A stretch of DNA of 64,000 nt from Nilaparvata lugens (Eukaryota; Arthropoda; Insecta; Hemiptera; Delphacidae), in contig NC_052511.1 of NCBI RefSeq assembly GCF_014356525.2, positions 33,858,687-33,922,686 on the forward strand, read 5' to 3'. The translations under genes and the position numbers were made by a program. Position 1 is the first letter of the stretch. Each line of letters starts with the position of its first letter. A model generated the notes under the pieces. The model was not told the DNA's origin. It did no database searches and saw only the letters and a list, made by a program, of their open reading frames with translations. Positions 43,958 through 55,197 of this stretch are shown in pieces.

Positions 43958-46060
43958 CACATTATTTTTTTCAATAACGGGTTGCCCTGCTTGGCTGCAG
44001 TTGATAGAGCATGAGTAATAAATTATATTATACCAAATTCTTACTGGCTGGCCCAGAAGCTCCCACAATTCTCTGCTCTTGCCGGTTACTGACGTTGGCT
44101 GCTCCAACAGTTCACAATTTCTGTTACGGATTTGTCAAAATCTGCAAGTATAGATGCGAGAATTTGAACTGCTACAACTTAATGCTATAAATTTGAGACT
44201 CTTCTGGTCATTTTTGATGATATTGGATAATTTATATAAATCTCAGGATTGTATTATTTCCAAAAGAATATAGTCAGATGTTGATCTTATTAATACTTCA
44301 ATACTGGTAACTAGATAGATTAAAATGAGATTGGTCATGCATGGAGGTAGGGAAACAAATATAGGATACACCATAAAAATTTATATATGTTTATTACACA
44401 AAAATCAACAAATAAATAAATATAGATATGTATAGAGCAACAAGCAAAAATAGTAAAAAAAAGAACAAAATATATATCAAAAAAGAAAGTATCACAGATT
44501 TGCTCACTAGTTTTTTAGCACAAAAAGTTACCATGTGCTTCTTAAATCATTAACCATATGCATTTAGATTATGCAGCTGAGTTATCAACTTGCTGCTGCT
44601 TGTCGACAAAAATCTCAAATATATCTTCTTTCCAAATAATCAAAAGTAATCAATTGATAAATTATAAATCTCAAATATATTAATATATATATATATCTCT
44701 GTATATATCTCAGGGCTGAAGGTTCGGCCTCTGGTGGAAATTAGATAACATGGAATTCTGGTGGAATTCATCCCATGAACATGAGCTTCATTTATATCTT
44801 TATAATTTGCTAATAAATTGATGATTGAGTGAGCATATATATATTACAACATTAAATTAAAATATTTCTTTCATCTATGCATCCTCAAACATGTAAATTT
44901 GATATAGTTCTTAATTAGTAAAATATGTTTTTTGAACTTTTTAAGACTTGCGCAAGTTTTATATTAATTTCAATATTTATATAACCCTTCAACGATCTAT
45001 CCTTTCAACTCTTTGTTTCACTCGAAGCACTGAGGGCGCCCTAGATTTATATATTTCTCGATAAGTATCACTCACATGCTGAAATTCTCAAGATGATGGT
45101 GGCGATCTGAACTTCCAGTCGTCTTGGATTTTCTGGTGGCTGAAGTCGTCGTCTCCAAGGGAATAAATAAATATCTAAAGGACTTACGCCTTAATACCAC
45201 ATCACTAAGCCTTATGAAAATTAATTGATGAATTTAACTTTAAATCTTTCAAACGTACAATTAAACAAAAAGGGACTTGTGCTCTATAAATTTAGTGGCA
45301 TTCCATGGTGGCGTCTGGCAAGAAAGTGGGCTCTCATCTACCCCTATTCTCTAGGATCATACTTCCTTCTTCCAAATTTGCATATATTTAAATATTCAAC
45401 TACTACACCGTTATAAAAATCAAAAAGTCCGTGCCAATCTGCTAGGCTATTATCTATATCTTAGGTATTACATTTTATAATTACTTGGAATACATCTGAT
45501 ACATGAACTGAGTAGTGATAACTTATAAATTCTCATCATTTATATAAATTCTGATGGTTATTCTTGATTCGGCTCATTATTGCCGCTCATCAACTACTGC
45601 AATTTGATTGGTTTATCTAAAAATTACACATGTTTCCATGCGCCTAATGAATATACATACTTCCTTAATATTTTTATTTATTTTATGTATTTTGTACATG
45701 CTCATTTTATACAATAAATTTTTATAAACTTTCTAAGTTGTTTTTCCTTTTACAATAGCATGTCATGTGGTTACCAAATCCTCTAGTTGAAAGCTATTTG
45801 TTTACAACAAAAATTTGCCAAAGGTGTCTGGCTAGATTTAAAATTACACAGCTTGGTCGATTATTCAGGTTGCCTGCCGACCAGTAAGTATTATAGCCTA
45901 ACCTCAAAATTCCATTATTTTATATAATATAATGAATAGCAAATAAAATTCTTTCCTATTTGGATGTCCTAATTGTAGCCAGGATACCCATTATTATCTA
46001 ATCTTTCATTTGTTGCTATTGCACCCGGCGAGCAGCTACATTGCAATAGAGCAGCTGTTT
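43957..46060 (-). mobile_element. Noncoding 2-kb repeat, family H, copy A
   Basis: Collinear with copy B (47,640-48,960 plus 53,960-54,440). Shared landmarks in order: tgtcacattattttt, cctgcttggc with tagagcatga, ggcccaga, accatgtgctt, gctgcttgtcgac / acttgtcgac, tctcagggNtgNgNttcggc, cgaagcactgagggcgccct, gtcgtctccaaggg, acttccttaata, caataaatttttNt, tagccaggat. No coding frame. The first 300 bp recur inverted at 63,000-63,290 beside a gag leader, so this is probably an LTR-bearing element lying on the minus strand. Confidence 0.7.
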
Positions 46061-46139
46061 GCTCAAGACCCATAAAATCCTTTCATTTAGCAATTTTGCT
46101 TGCTAATAGAAAATAATCTATTACAATATATATATATAA

Positions 46140-47515
46140 TACTGACAGAGGTCAATCATTTGGTAATAATTGCAGAAACAGGTTTCAGTATCGAAACAGT
46201 AAACAGTATTACAAAGGAGCACATTATGACAGCAGAGATCATTGGAATAGTTATAATAAACAGGATGTAAATTTCAGGAGACAGGACGAAAATGATCAAA
46301 ATCATCATAAAATAAACACATTATACACAGTGGCACATGCAATAAAAACAAACCAACACCAACCTGCAGATAACCAACAACCAGAACAAAGCCACCAACG
46401 CAACAACCCGCCACCAAATAAAGAAATCAAACATGCATCAGAACCAGTCCATAAAAAACAACAACCTATATTAAGTCTACTATTTCCCCCCGAAGACCTA
46501 ACACCAGCAACCAACCCACTACCGAAGACAATCTACAGTATCAACACAGAAATAATTAAGGTTACCAATAATAAAAACAAAAAATGATATACCGCTTCCA
46601 TACACTGAACCTGTGCCCCAGCATTCAACCCCCCCACAGCAACCCAAGTTTGAGCAGCCACATGCCTCACCTACGCCCAAGCATTGTTGGATCCACCCGC
46701 GGCACACTAAATTCAAAGAGCAAACCGCCACCAAGGAAAGCAGGATGTGTGACCGACAGGATGACGTCAGAGTGGAGCATTGGATCCAACACAAGAAGGC
46801 CCACCAGAGGAAAAGACGAGGAAAGCCTCACATAAGAGGATATCGCCCCCATGCAAGGTTCAAACACCGTCAGAAATGCATCCAGAAACTGGACAACCAT
46901 GGAAGGAAGGCAGCATGCAGACAACACCAGGATGAAGTAAGTAATGGGACCAACATGCACCCGAAGCACACGCGGTTCAAGCAAGCAGCTTACCGTAGTT
47001 ATTGCAGTTATAGGATAAATAAAAGGAATATGCTCAAAGTAAATGGAAAATTAATAACGGATTCAGGCCTAGAAAATGATGAACAAAATTATTATATGGA
47101 ACTATGGGATGATACACATCCCATCGAACACCACACAATGCAATTGTCTAGTTGACGAGTTATCCACTTCGACCAGCTAAACCAGTACCTAAAATAAAGA
47201 AATGGAAAATTTAGAAGCCATCTACACCTTCTTCATCACTCACAAACTAATTAAATAGTAATTATTCCAATTAAAAGCCAATTTACCGTGCAAGTCAAAG
47301 ATCCCAAAATGGCGACAGATGAGTTAACAAGACTCCATTAGAATCGGTTGTCCACTGTTCCAAACCATCAACAGCCAGTGCCAAATGAATCATAACCTAC
47401 AAAACTATCTTTTCCCAAAATATTCAAGTGTCTTAAAAATGTGAATTATATGTAAGATATTATAAAAAGTACCTTATTATTATCAATGTGTTATCTAAAG
47501 AGAGAAAATTATCTG
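46140..47515 (+). mobile_element. Gag-only LTR-type element, family K, partial copy
   Basis: Almost identical to 61,176-63,000 (from aatactgacagaggtca to aaagtaccttattattat). Compared with that copy it lacks about 455 bp (equivalent to 62,148-62,605) and everything upstream of the gag tail. It contains the gag tail (AHAIKTNQHQPADNQQPEQS) and the basic ORF annotated separately. Confidence 0.85.
46571..47155 (+). CDS. Basic, His/Cys-containing ORF of family K, copy A
   Basis: About 190 open codons including HASPTPKHCWIHPRHTKFKE, RKRRGKPHIRGYRPHARFKH and NMHPKHTRFKQAAYRS. Very rich in Arg, Lys and His, with Cys in CWIH, MCDRQ and KCIQK contexts. The same frame is open in the other copy (61,610-62,141) despite many substitutions. 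No family is recognised. It might be a nucleic-acid-binding product of the element or the continuation of gag after a frameshift. Confidence 0.4.
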   Translation: MKTKNDIPLPYTEPVPQHSTPPQQPKFEQPHASPTPKHCWIHPRHTKFKEQTATKESRMCDRQDDVRVEHWIQHKKAHQRKRRGKPHIRGYRPHARFKHRQKCIQKLDNHGRKAACRQHQDEVSNGTNMHPKHTRFKQAAYRSYCSYRINKRNMLKVNGKLITDSGLENDEQNYYMELWDDTHPIEHHTMQLSS

Positions 47516-47639
47516 CCAAATGATAAAACCGCATTGTTCAATCAAAGTATATTAAGCCAAACTTTCATGTGTTTTAATGAATAAGAATTTCTTGTTGATA
47601 AATTACCAAAGACTAGCTATTAATATTATTTATTGTGTC

Positions 47640-48960
47640 AACATTGTCACGTTATTTTTATAATTAAATAACGATTAGCCTCCTGCTTGGCATCAATCGG
47701 TAGAGCATGAAAATATTTTAATAATTATAAAAAATCAGGTTGTGGTTTTCAATAGGATACAGTCTCATAAAAATCTTTATAGGCCCAGATATGAGCTTCC
47801 ACAATAATACTGATAATTTATTAAAAAAAATATATATAACACTTATCCTATAGTAGTGAGGAATAAAAATAAATCGTACACCATAAACAATTTGATACAT
47901 ATATTAACAAATATCTCAAAAAATAAATCAGAGCAAAAATATATAGAGCAACAGAAATATATAATATAAGACAAAACAATAATCGAAATCAATAAAATAT
48001 CACAGGCTAATACTATTCTTTAAGTTTTATAGCACGAAACGCTACCATGTGCTTTCATTTTTATGATCATATGCAGTTATTTGCATGTAGCTGCGATATC
48101 AGCTTGCTAATACTTGTCGACTTGGACAATTCTATTTAGAATAAATTCTCATATCAGCATGACAAATTGACAAACTAGTAATCCCAATATATATATTAAA
48201 TTCTATAGTTTCTAATAGATTCCTTTGTAATAAATATATTTTATCTCAGGGTGCGAGATTCGGCACCTGAAGGAATAAATAGAGCAATTCATCTAGTGAA
48301 TCAGAGCTACATCAAATTATCGCAAATTATATTGCAGAAATCAATGATCATATGAATATTGTATTAACAGCCTAGATCTTAGACTTCTTTGATTGATGGA
48401 TCTTTTTGGATATATGGATTGATTCGTTATTACCTAATAAAATACCTTTTATACTATATTTACTTGCACAAGTATTTTTACCAAATTCTTAATTTATAAA
48501 AAACCCTTTGGACTAGCTAGCTTTGATTCTATTTAATTTCGAAGCACTGAGGGCGCCCTATCACTATTTCAATATTTTTCACTCACGTGCCGGAATTTTC
48601 TTATGAGCTGCTGATGTCGATCCAACTCCTGGTGGTCCTGGATTATTGTAGCTGGAGTCGTCTCTTCCAAGGGGTTAAAAACTATTTGAAAATGACTTTT
48701 GCTTTATATGAGCATCACAAAGTCTTATGAGAAATTTAGTAATTCAATTTAACTTCAAATTATTACAAGGTACAGTAAGATATTACACTCTATAATTTTT
48801 GGTGACCTCTCATATGGTGGTAGTTGGCAGGCGAGTGGGGTTCTCGTTTCTCATTTTTACAATTTTCATTTCCAATTTCTAAATTTACATAAAATTTGAA
48901 TATTAAAATTTATTACATTAAAATTTGATGCGCAAGATTGTGTAAGTCAGTATAAATTCA
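47640..48960 (-). mobile_element. Family H repeat, copy B, first part
   Basis: Collinear with 43,957-45,370 of copy A, including cgaagcactgagggcgccct at about 48,541 and gtcgtctcttccaaggggtt near 48,660. Interrupted on the right by the CR1-type LINE. Confidence 0.7.
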
Positions 48961-49442
48961 GCTCTACATTTTCAAAGTTTTTTTCAATTTTGGTGAATCG
49001 TGAATTAGTTCTGTGTGTCATATTACGTACCGTGTAGTGGTGGTTCATTGTTGTAGGCAATTGAATTCTTTGTAAATAGTGTGTGGGCACTCCTAACTCT
49101 AATTTTGTTTCTCACTGTGTGTTTAACCTAACTTTTGACCTGTTATTCTCAATGACTGCAACACTGTTGTTTTGTCAAATCACGCTTATTGATGCTGTAT
49201 ACATCAAAGAATGAAAACAGATATATAAATTGAGTGCAGCATGGTTTGTTCTTATCGGTTTCCGTGCTGTTGACTGATTCTCTGGCAGCTCAGCTGTATG
49301 AACTTTTGATTGTTGGTGAAATCTCTCGGTTTATCGCTTAGATAAAGTACCTCATACAACTAAGGACCTATAGATATAGGCCTACACCACAACAGGAGAT
49401 TATAGTACAGGTAGTTTATTCTTGTTCCCGTTCATAGCATTT

Positions 49443-49568
49443 CGGCGTCGCTGGTTGCCGTGACAACGTAGTGCTGCGGAGTAGCGCTACATTTGAAAAT
49501 TCGCATATCGGCGTCACTGGTTGCCATGACAACGTAGCGCCGCGGAGTAGCGCTAGATTTGAAAATCT
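49443..49568 (+). repeat. 66-bp tandem duplication in LINE 5' leader
   Basis: The units start at 49,443 and 49,509 (cggcgtcNctggttgccNtg). GC-rich, unlike the surroundings. Each unit contains gtagcgcta. It could be promoter monomers. Confidence 0.8.
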
Positions 49569-49891
49569 GCTTGTCAGGCTGTAATGGATATACGCTTTTG
49601 ACTTCAAATAGTTTATTGTTGTAAAGCCTATCAGCCTATAATCTATTGTCTTTACATGTGTGACAATCAACCTGTGTTTCTTCTTTTCTCAATTCCTTTC
49701 CTATATTTCCTTGCTGTTTCAGGAGCTTCCGCTTTCCCGTCTTGATCGCTCTCTTGGCATTTTTATTTCCTCTCTATTCCCAGTAACCCACATTATCAAA
49801 GCTCTTGTCATACCAGGCAATGAATTATTGAAAAGTTTCTTCAAGTTATTTTCGTGTTGGTGTATTTTATTTTTTAATTTGACACTGCAAA

Positions 49892-51352
49892 ATGAGTAAA
49901 ATGCTAACGAGGTCACTTTGCAGTGAGATTTCTAGATTGTCGAGTGAGGATGGTGGGCACCTGAGCGAGGGACTGATGCATGATGAGGTTATTGAGTTGG
50001 CCATAGAGTTACATGGCACACTCGGAGTCATTTCTTCACGCTATTCAAGTGACTCAATAGTTGACATTGTTCCTCATTTGATTTATACATTGAACCGTCT
50101 CGATGCCTGCTTGAAAACCAACTCGGATTTGCAGTTCAACTTGACAGAGGTTTCAGAGGAGAACTCTTATCTCAGGAAGAAATTAGATGAGGAGATACAG
50201 AGGAGAGTCCAAAGCTTTGAGGAGACTTTGAGCATTGAGGAGGAGTCTGAAAATGAAATAAAAAAATTGAGACTGAAGGTAAATGATTTGTTGGAGTCTG
50301 AGGATGAATTGAGGAAGATTATCAGAGAAAGAGAAGCCATAGTCAACGAAAACGGTGCACAGTCAGTAGTAAATGGACTAGAAACTGTTGAATGTAAGAG
50401 TTTTGTTAATGAGTCAACTCAAACGAAAACAAAGATTACATGTCTAGACTGCTCTAATCTTCAAAAAGAGTTGAAAGGGAAACAACTAGAATTGATGGAA
50501 TTGAGACAACGTCGCTGGGAGGATGGGGTTGAGATGGAGGAGAGATTTAAGAGGGCTTTCTCAGGACTAGAAGCTAAGAACTTAGTCTCTGAATGCTCTG
50601 GTGTATCCGTTGAAGATGCTAACAAACTACAATCACAAAGTAGCAATCTTAGTAGAAGAACTCATGAAGCTAAAATAAGATGTTTCTCTGCCAGTCAGGG
50701 CAGGAGGGTCTCCAATATAATTCGTTCAAAGAGTGATTATAGAGTTTTCCATATGATGAAACCGGGCGCAAAATTTGAAAAGGTCACAGAAGAATGTGAG
50801 AGTATATGCTCTGATTTGGACAAGAAGGACCTTGTTGTAATTATTGCAGGAACTAATGATGTTGCCTGCAATGAGGCTGATAATTTTATCCGATTGTACA
50901 AACGGAGACTTGAGGGGTTACAGCATACCAATGTTTCAATTTTCTCAGTGCCGCATCGCCATGATCTTCCCAGTTGGTCTTGCGTCAATAAGGAGATACG
51001 GAGAACTAATGAAAGTTTGGAAAAATTATCAAAACACTTCTCTAACGTCCACTTTACGGATTTGAGCTCTTTGGGGCCGCGGTTCCACACTTCACATGGT
51101 CTACACCTGAACTATCGGGGGAAGAAATATATCAGTGAAATCATATTGGATATTGCTGCTTCAATCGGAACAAGACCTATATCAACCAATCCAACAGTTT
51201 TTCCTGTCTCAGTGAGCTCAGTGCTCCATTCTGGTCGGCTGGATTCTTCTGAAATAGTGGATAATGGTGTACTGTCGGCTGGTGAGTGCCATGAAGAAAC
51301 TGATTTTTTAGAAATTTCCACATCAGACAAAATCTTGAACAAGACTGTGTAA
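49892..51352 (+). CDS. CR1-type LINE ORF1: coiled coil + SGNH/GDSL-like domain
   Basis: 486 residues, unbroken, starting MSKMLTRSLCSEISRLSSED at 49,892. Residues 80-150 form a charged coiled coil; CLDCSNLQKEL (184-194) follows. From about 262 an SGNH-hydrolase-like fold is suggested: FSASQGRRVS (Ser268, in the place of the GDS block), VVIIAGTNDVA (GTND, 320-323) and HGLHLNYRGKKY with the candidate catalytic His405. CR1-clade LINEs are known to carry an esterase-like ORF1. The usual GDS Asp is Ala, so activity is uncertain. ORF2 begins 27 bases after its stop. Confidence 0.8.
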   Translation: MSKMLTRSLCSEISRLSSEDGGHLSEGLMHDEVIELAIELHGTLGVISSRYSSDSIVDIVPHLIYTLNRLDACLKTNSDLQFNLTEVSEENSYLRKKLDEEIQRRVQSFEETLSIEEESENEIKKLRLKVNDLLESEDELRKIIREREAIVNENGAQSVVNGLETVECKSFVNESTQTKTKITCLDCSNLQKELKGKQLELMELRQRRWEDGVEMEERFKRAFSGLEAKNLVSECSGVSVEDANKLQSQSSNLSRRTHEAKIRCFSASQGRRVSNIIRSKSDYRVFHMMKPGAKFEKVTEECESICSDLDKKDLVVIIAGTNDVACNEADNFIRLYKRRLEGLQHTNVSIFSVPHRHDLPSWSCVNKEIRRTNESLEKLSKHFSNVHFTDLSSLGPRFHTSHGLHLNYRGKKYISEIILDIAASIGTRPISTNPTVFPVSVSSVLHSGRLDSSEIVDNGVLSAGECHEETDFLEISTSDKILNKTV

Positions 51353-51378
51353 CTAAGACTGAAAAAGGTATAGAAGTC

Positions 51379-53883
51379 ATGAACTCTGATAATAATAATA
51401 ATAGAAATAACATTTGTTATAGTAGAAGAAATTCATCAAACAAATCAATAATAGGTAATTTGAACATAGACATGACAAAAAGTACTCGCTCTAGTAGAGA
51501 GGTGATTAATCTTCTTACCGCTTATAATTTCTGGTACATGGTTGATTTTCCTACTCGGATCACCGAAACTACAGAGTCAGTCATTGACAATGTTTTTACA
51601 AATATTGACAGCTCGATAATCAGTGTTTCTGGAATAAATACACAACTATCTGATCATGATGCACAGCTTGTTGAGTTAAAAATAGATGAGGCAAAAAACA
51701 GTAGAAAAGATAAATTTATATTTAAATATTGTAGAAGCTTCTCTGATGACAACATCTCTATGTTCATTTCAGCTTTAAGTCAGGAAACTTGGCTTGATGT
51801 ATTTAATTCCGACGTCAAATGTAAATATGATACTTTCAATAAAGCCTTCTCCCATTACTTTAATACATATTTTCCAAGAAAGTTAGAGAAACAGAATATT
51901 AACCAAAAGTCATGGATAACACCAGAGTTGAAAGTAGATAAGGAAGAACTCATCCATCAAACCAATAGTGCAAGATTATCCAAGGATAGAACAAGAAATA
52001 TTAATCTTAGGGAAAGATCTAGGATATTAAGGGCAAAACTAATCCAAAGCAAAAAAAACTATTATGATAACAAAATAAAAAATTCCAAAAATGTTATAAA
52101 AGAGACTTGGAGAATAATAAACACGGAGGTTGGAAATAAAAATAAACTTTTCAAAAACCTAACTTTAAAAAGTGGAGAGCAGATTTGTTCTAATCAAAAG
52201 AAAATATGTGAACTTTTCTTGAATTACTTTTCGAAAGAGGAAATAGATATAGGAGACTCTCAAAACTCAACACAAAGTGATGGTTTTGCAAATGTCATTA
52301 ATCAAGAATTTAGATTCAAAACTATTGATTACATGAAACTTGATAAAATTATCTCTAGTTTGAAATGTAAGTACAGTGCAGGATACGATGACGTACCAAT
52401 CATCATCATTAAAAAGGCCAAAAAAGTTTTGTTGAAGCCACTGCTACATCTGATAAACTCTTCTCTTATTACCGGAATATTTCCTGAGCAGTTAAAAATT
52501 TCAAAAATTATCCCAGTACATAAAAAGAATGATGAAAATGATATTAACAATTACCGTCTGATTTCTCTATTACCAGCAATTTCCAAGACTTACGAATGTG
52601 TAGTTTCTGACCAGCTTCTTGAATATTTGGAGAAAAATGAACTTCTCAACTCCTTCCAGCACGGGTTCCGTAAAGGAAAATCAGTCAAGACAGCAGCAAC
52701 AAAATTTATCGAATCTGTCATTGACTCGATAGATAACTCGGAAAAAGCAGTCGGGATATTTTTAGATCTCACACAGGCTTTTGATAGCATTTCGCACAGG
52801 ATTTTGCTTGGTCGTCTTAAAACTTTAGGGGTGACAGGTGTATCTTACAAGTGGTTTGAATCATACATCATGAACAGGAAAATGTTTGTTCAAATAAGTC
52901 ATATGAATCACAAGGGATTCAGGAATACCTTCAATTCAAAAATGAGAACAAGTAGGTGCGGTGTACCCCAAGGCTCAATTCTGGGACCAATTCTCTTTAT
53001 CTGTTATCTGAAAGGTATACCATATCTCGAAGGCAATAGTGAGCTAGTTTTGTATGCTGATGACGCAAACCTAAAAATATCAGCCAAATCCCAGAATGAA
53101 ATTGAGATAATAGCAGAATCAAACCTCTCCACTTTGGCAAAACATCTGATGAACAATAAATTAATAATTAATATGAGTAAAACGAACCTATTGACATTTA
53201 CTACACAGCAGGTAAAAACATTTTTTCCTTCAATAAATTTGGACAACAAAGTCATTTCTCAGTCCACCTCTACCAAGTTCTTGGGATTAACAGTAGATCA
53301 AAACTTGAATTGGACAGAACATGTCACAAGGGTTTTGTCACGGGTATCGAGTGGATTATATGTTCTTAGAAAAATGTCTCCCTTTTGTAAAATAGAAACG
53401 CGGAAAATGATTTATTTTGCCTACATACACTCTATAATATCCTTTGGTATAAGTCTTTATGGATCTACTTCAAATCAGAACATGGATTCAATTCTCAAAT
53501 CACAAAAACAAGCTATAAGAATAATTTTACACCTAGACCCCATAGCATCAGTTAAAGAACATTTCGCTCACTTGAATATAATGACAGTTTACAGTCTTTA
53601 CATCTTTGAGACAATTATGTGTGTGAAAGAAAATCTTGGAAATATTTTGACGTTAGGACATAATCATAGGTACAGCACTAGAAACAGAGATAAACTTTTA
53701 CATTTGCAAAGCCATAGACTTGAGTTCTACAAGAAGAAGCCCACATACATAGGAGCCAAGTTCTATAACAAGCTACCGACGCGAATCCAACAAGAGCTGA
53801 ATCCCAATAAATTCAAATTGGAATTAAAGAGATATTTAACTGAAAGAGCTCTTTATAATATCGAAGAATATTTGAATAAATGA
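51379..53883 (+). CDS. CR1-type LINE ORF2: partial endonuclease + RT
   Basis: 834 codons, unbroken. It starts inside the endonuclease: SIIGNLNIDMTKSTRSSREV corresponds to the GDFN motif, here with Asp replaced by Asn, and ends with QLSDHDAQLVEL, which keeps the SDH motif. The first half of the endonuclease (start, ETW, Y-x-P motifs) is missing. RT is complete: NYRLISLLPAISKTYECVVS, motif A AVGIFLDLTQAFDSISH, motif B CGVPQGSILGPILFICY and motif C ELVLYADDANLK, all catalytic Asp present. The C-terminal domain ends KFYNKLPTRIQQELN. The likely state is an internally deleted copy that still looks fairly young. Confidence 0.88.
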   Translation: MNSDNNNNRNNICYSRRNSSNKSIIGNLNIDMTKSTRSSREVINLLTAYNFWYMVDFPTRITETTESVIDNVFTNIDSSIISVSGINTQLSDHDAQLVELKIDEAKNSRKDKFIFKYCRSFSDDNISMFISALSQETWLDVFNSDVKCKYDTFNKAFSHYFNTYFPRKLEKQNINQKSWITPELKVDKEELIHQTNSARLSKDRTRNINLRERSRILRAKLIQSKKNYYDNKIKNSKNVIKETWRIINTEVGNKNKLFKNLTLKSGEQICSNQKKICELFLNYFSKEEIDIGDSQNSTQSDGFANVINQEFRFKTIDYMKLDKIISSLKCKYSAGYDDVPIIIIKKAKKVLLKPLLHLINSSLITGIFPEQLKISKIIPVHKKNDENDINNYRLISLLPAISKTYECVVSDQLLEYLEKNELLNSFQHGFRKGKSVKTAATKFIESVIDSIDNSEKAVGIFLDLTQAFDSISHRILLGRLKTLGVTGVSYKWFESYIMNRKMFVQISHMNHKGFRNTFNSKMRTSRCGVPQGSILGPILFICYLKGIPYLEGNSELVLYADDANLKISAKSQNEIEIIAESNLSTLAKHLMNNKLIINMSKTNLLTFTTQQVKTFFPSINLDNKVISQSTSTKFLGLTVDQNLNWTEHVTRVLSRVSSGLYVLRKMSPFCKIETRKMIYFAYIHSIISFGISLYGSTSNQNMDSILKSQKQAIRIILHLDPIASVKEHFAHLNIMTVYSLYIFETIMCVKENLGNILTLGHNHRYSTRNRDKLLHLQSHRLEFYKKKPTYIGAKFYNKLPTRIQQELNPNKFKLELKRYLTERALYNIEEYLNK

Positions 53884-53959
53884 GATCAGATCCTTTGAGT
53901 TGAATTGTATTGTATGTTTGTATTGTTGTATTCTGTAGATGTTTTATTTGTTATGTATT

Positions 53960-54440
53960 TTATTTTTAATTGTATCTAATCCCACTATTTGATTGGTGCA
54001 TGCAAATTATTACAGTATTCATGCGCCCAGTAACCTCCTACTTCCTTAATACATTTAATTATTTTTGTTGGGGTTTTTAAATATGCTTTTTACATGCCAA
54101 GTAATTTTTTATAGATTATTAGTTGTTTTGTATCTTACAATAATTAGCCACGTGAGACTTTTAGTTCCTCAAGTTGCATACTGTTTTGCCACAATAAATT
54201 TTTGTCAAGGTGTTTGGTCAGATTCTACGTTGTATGACTCGGTTGATCGTTAGGTCGCCGATCAGTAAATGTTTTATGCCTAATCTCAAATTTTCAATAT
54301 TTTATATAATATTATATAGTAGCAAAAATTATTTCCATTCCTCTTCGGCTGTTGTACAATTTAGCCAGGATGTCTGATATTATCTAATCTTTAACGTTAT
54401 CATCTTTAGCGATATTAGCCTATTACTTCACTTACACCTA
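53960..54440 (-). mobile_element. Family H repeat, copy B, second part
   Basis: Matches 45,600-46,030 of copy A: ttgattggtgcatgcaaatt, catgcgcccagtaacc, acttccttaataca, ccacaataaatttttgtcaa, ggtgtttggtcagatt, gttgatcgttaggtcgccga, tagccaggatgtctgatatt. It continues copy B beyond the nested LINE. Confidence 0.7.
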
Positions 54441-55060
54441 TAAATCAATCAACTAGGGATTTTTATTTATCTACCCAAATTAAATATGTTACAACATAAA
54501 GCCCAAAATTAATTAAGAAAGAAAAATTAAATGTACAAGTCATGATACGATGGAGAAGCAAATAGAACTGTTGGATTTTTACAAGCCTGAGAATTATAGT
54601 GTTGTTGGGTTGGCTATGATTTTGCACCAATGTTCAAAAAACTTTGACGGCATGTTGCCTCAAAGAACCGCTTCCAGCTGAGGGCGGAAAGATTATTCAG
54701 AAAAGATGTTTACGTTTATGTGTAGAGGAGGAGATTATTCATATTTGTGTATTGTAGGTAGTAGGAGATGAGCCGATGTAAGGCGCATTATATTTGAATG
54801 GAATTCATTTGTTATTATACTTATTGTTGAACTTTTAGAAGACACGTTTCTCACTAGATTTATTAACAGGCTTTGTAACTTGTATGATTCCTGATCCAAA
54901 ACCACCAGGATCATAAAAAACTATATTGTACTCCCAAATTATCGTTTTGTATCAGAAATCAGAGGGCGCATTATATGACGTTGTGTCTTAGCACCATAAA
55001 ATAATATTGAAGAAAATAACTGAGCTTCAATAGAGTTGTAAAATTGAAAGAATGAATAGC
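54441..55060. other. AT-rich, nothing recognised
   Basis: No coding frame. An internal pair gggcgcattatatgacg (about 54,963) and aaggcgcattatatttg (about 54,780) is noted only. Confidence 0.4.
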
Positions 55061-55197
55061 CTAGTCAAGGTACCGCTCAAATAAAATCAAATATTATTTA
55101 TGATAAAAAAGTAATCATGTTATCTATTCCTAGTCAAGGTACTGCTCAAATAAAATCGAATATTATTTATGATAAAAAGTAAACATGTTATCTATCA
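55061..55197 (+). repeat. 69-bp tandem duplication
   Basis: Copies at 55,061-55,129 and 55,130-55,197, each starting ctagtcaaggtac and ending atgttatctatN. Three or four differences. Confidence 0.95.

Larger units (their letters stand above)
48961..53959 (+). mobile_element. CR1-type LINE nested in family H copy B
   Basis: Sequence at 48,961-53,959 breaks the collinearity of copies A and B of family H, so it is an insertion. 5' leader (48,961-49,891) with a GC-rich tandem duplication, ORF1 49,892-51,352, ORF2 51,379-53,883, and a (ttgta)-rich 3' end. The exact ends and target duplication could not be fixed. Confidence 0.85.

Noticed and set aside
46305..46984. Minus-strand Cys/Gly-rich frames opposite family K
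   Set aside because: Mirror frames of the Asn/Gln-rich gag tail and basic ORF; the plus-strand reading is consistent with gag order.
47640..47720. tRNA-like sequence (cctgcttggcatcaatcggtagagcat)
   Set aside because: It resembles an A box and D arm but no acceptor stem, anticodon arm or B box follows; it belongs to the family H repeat.
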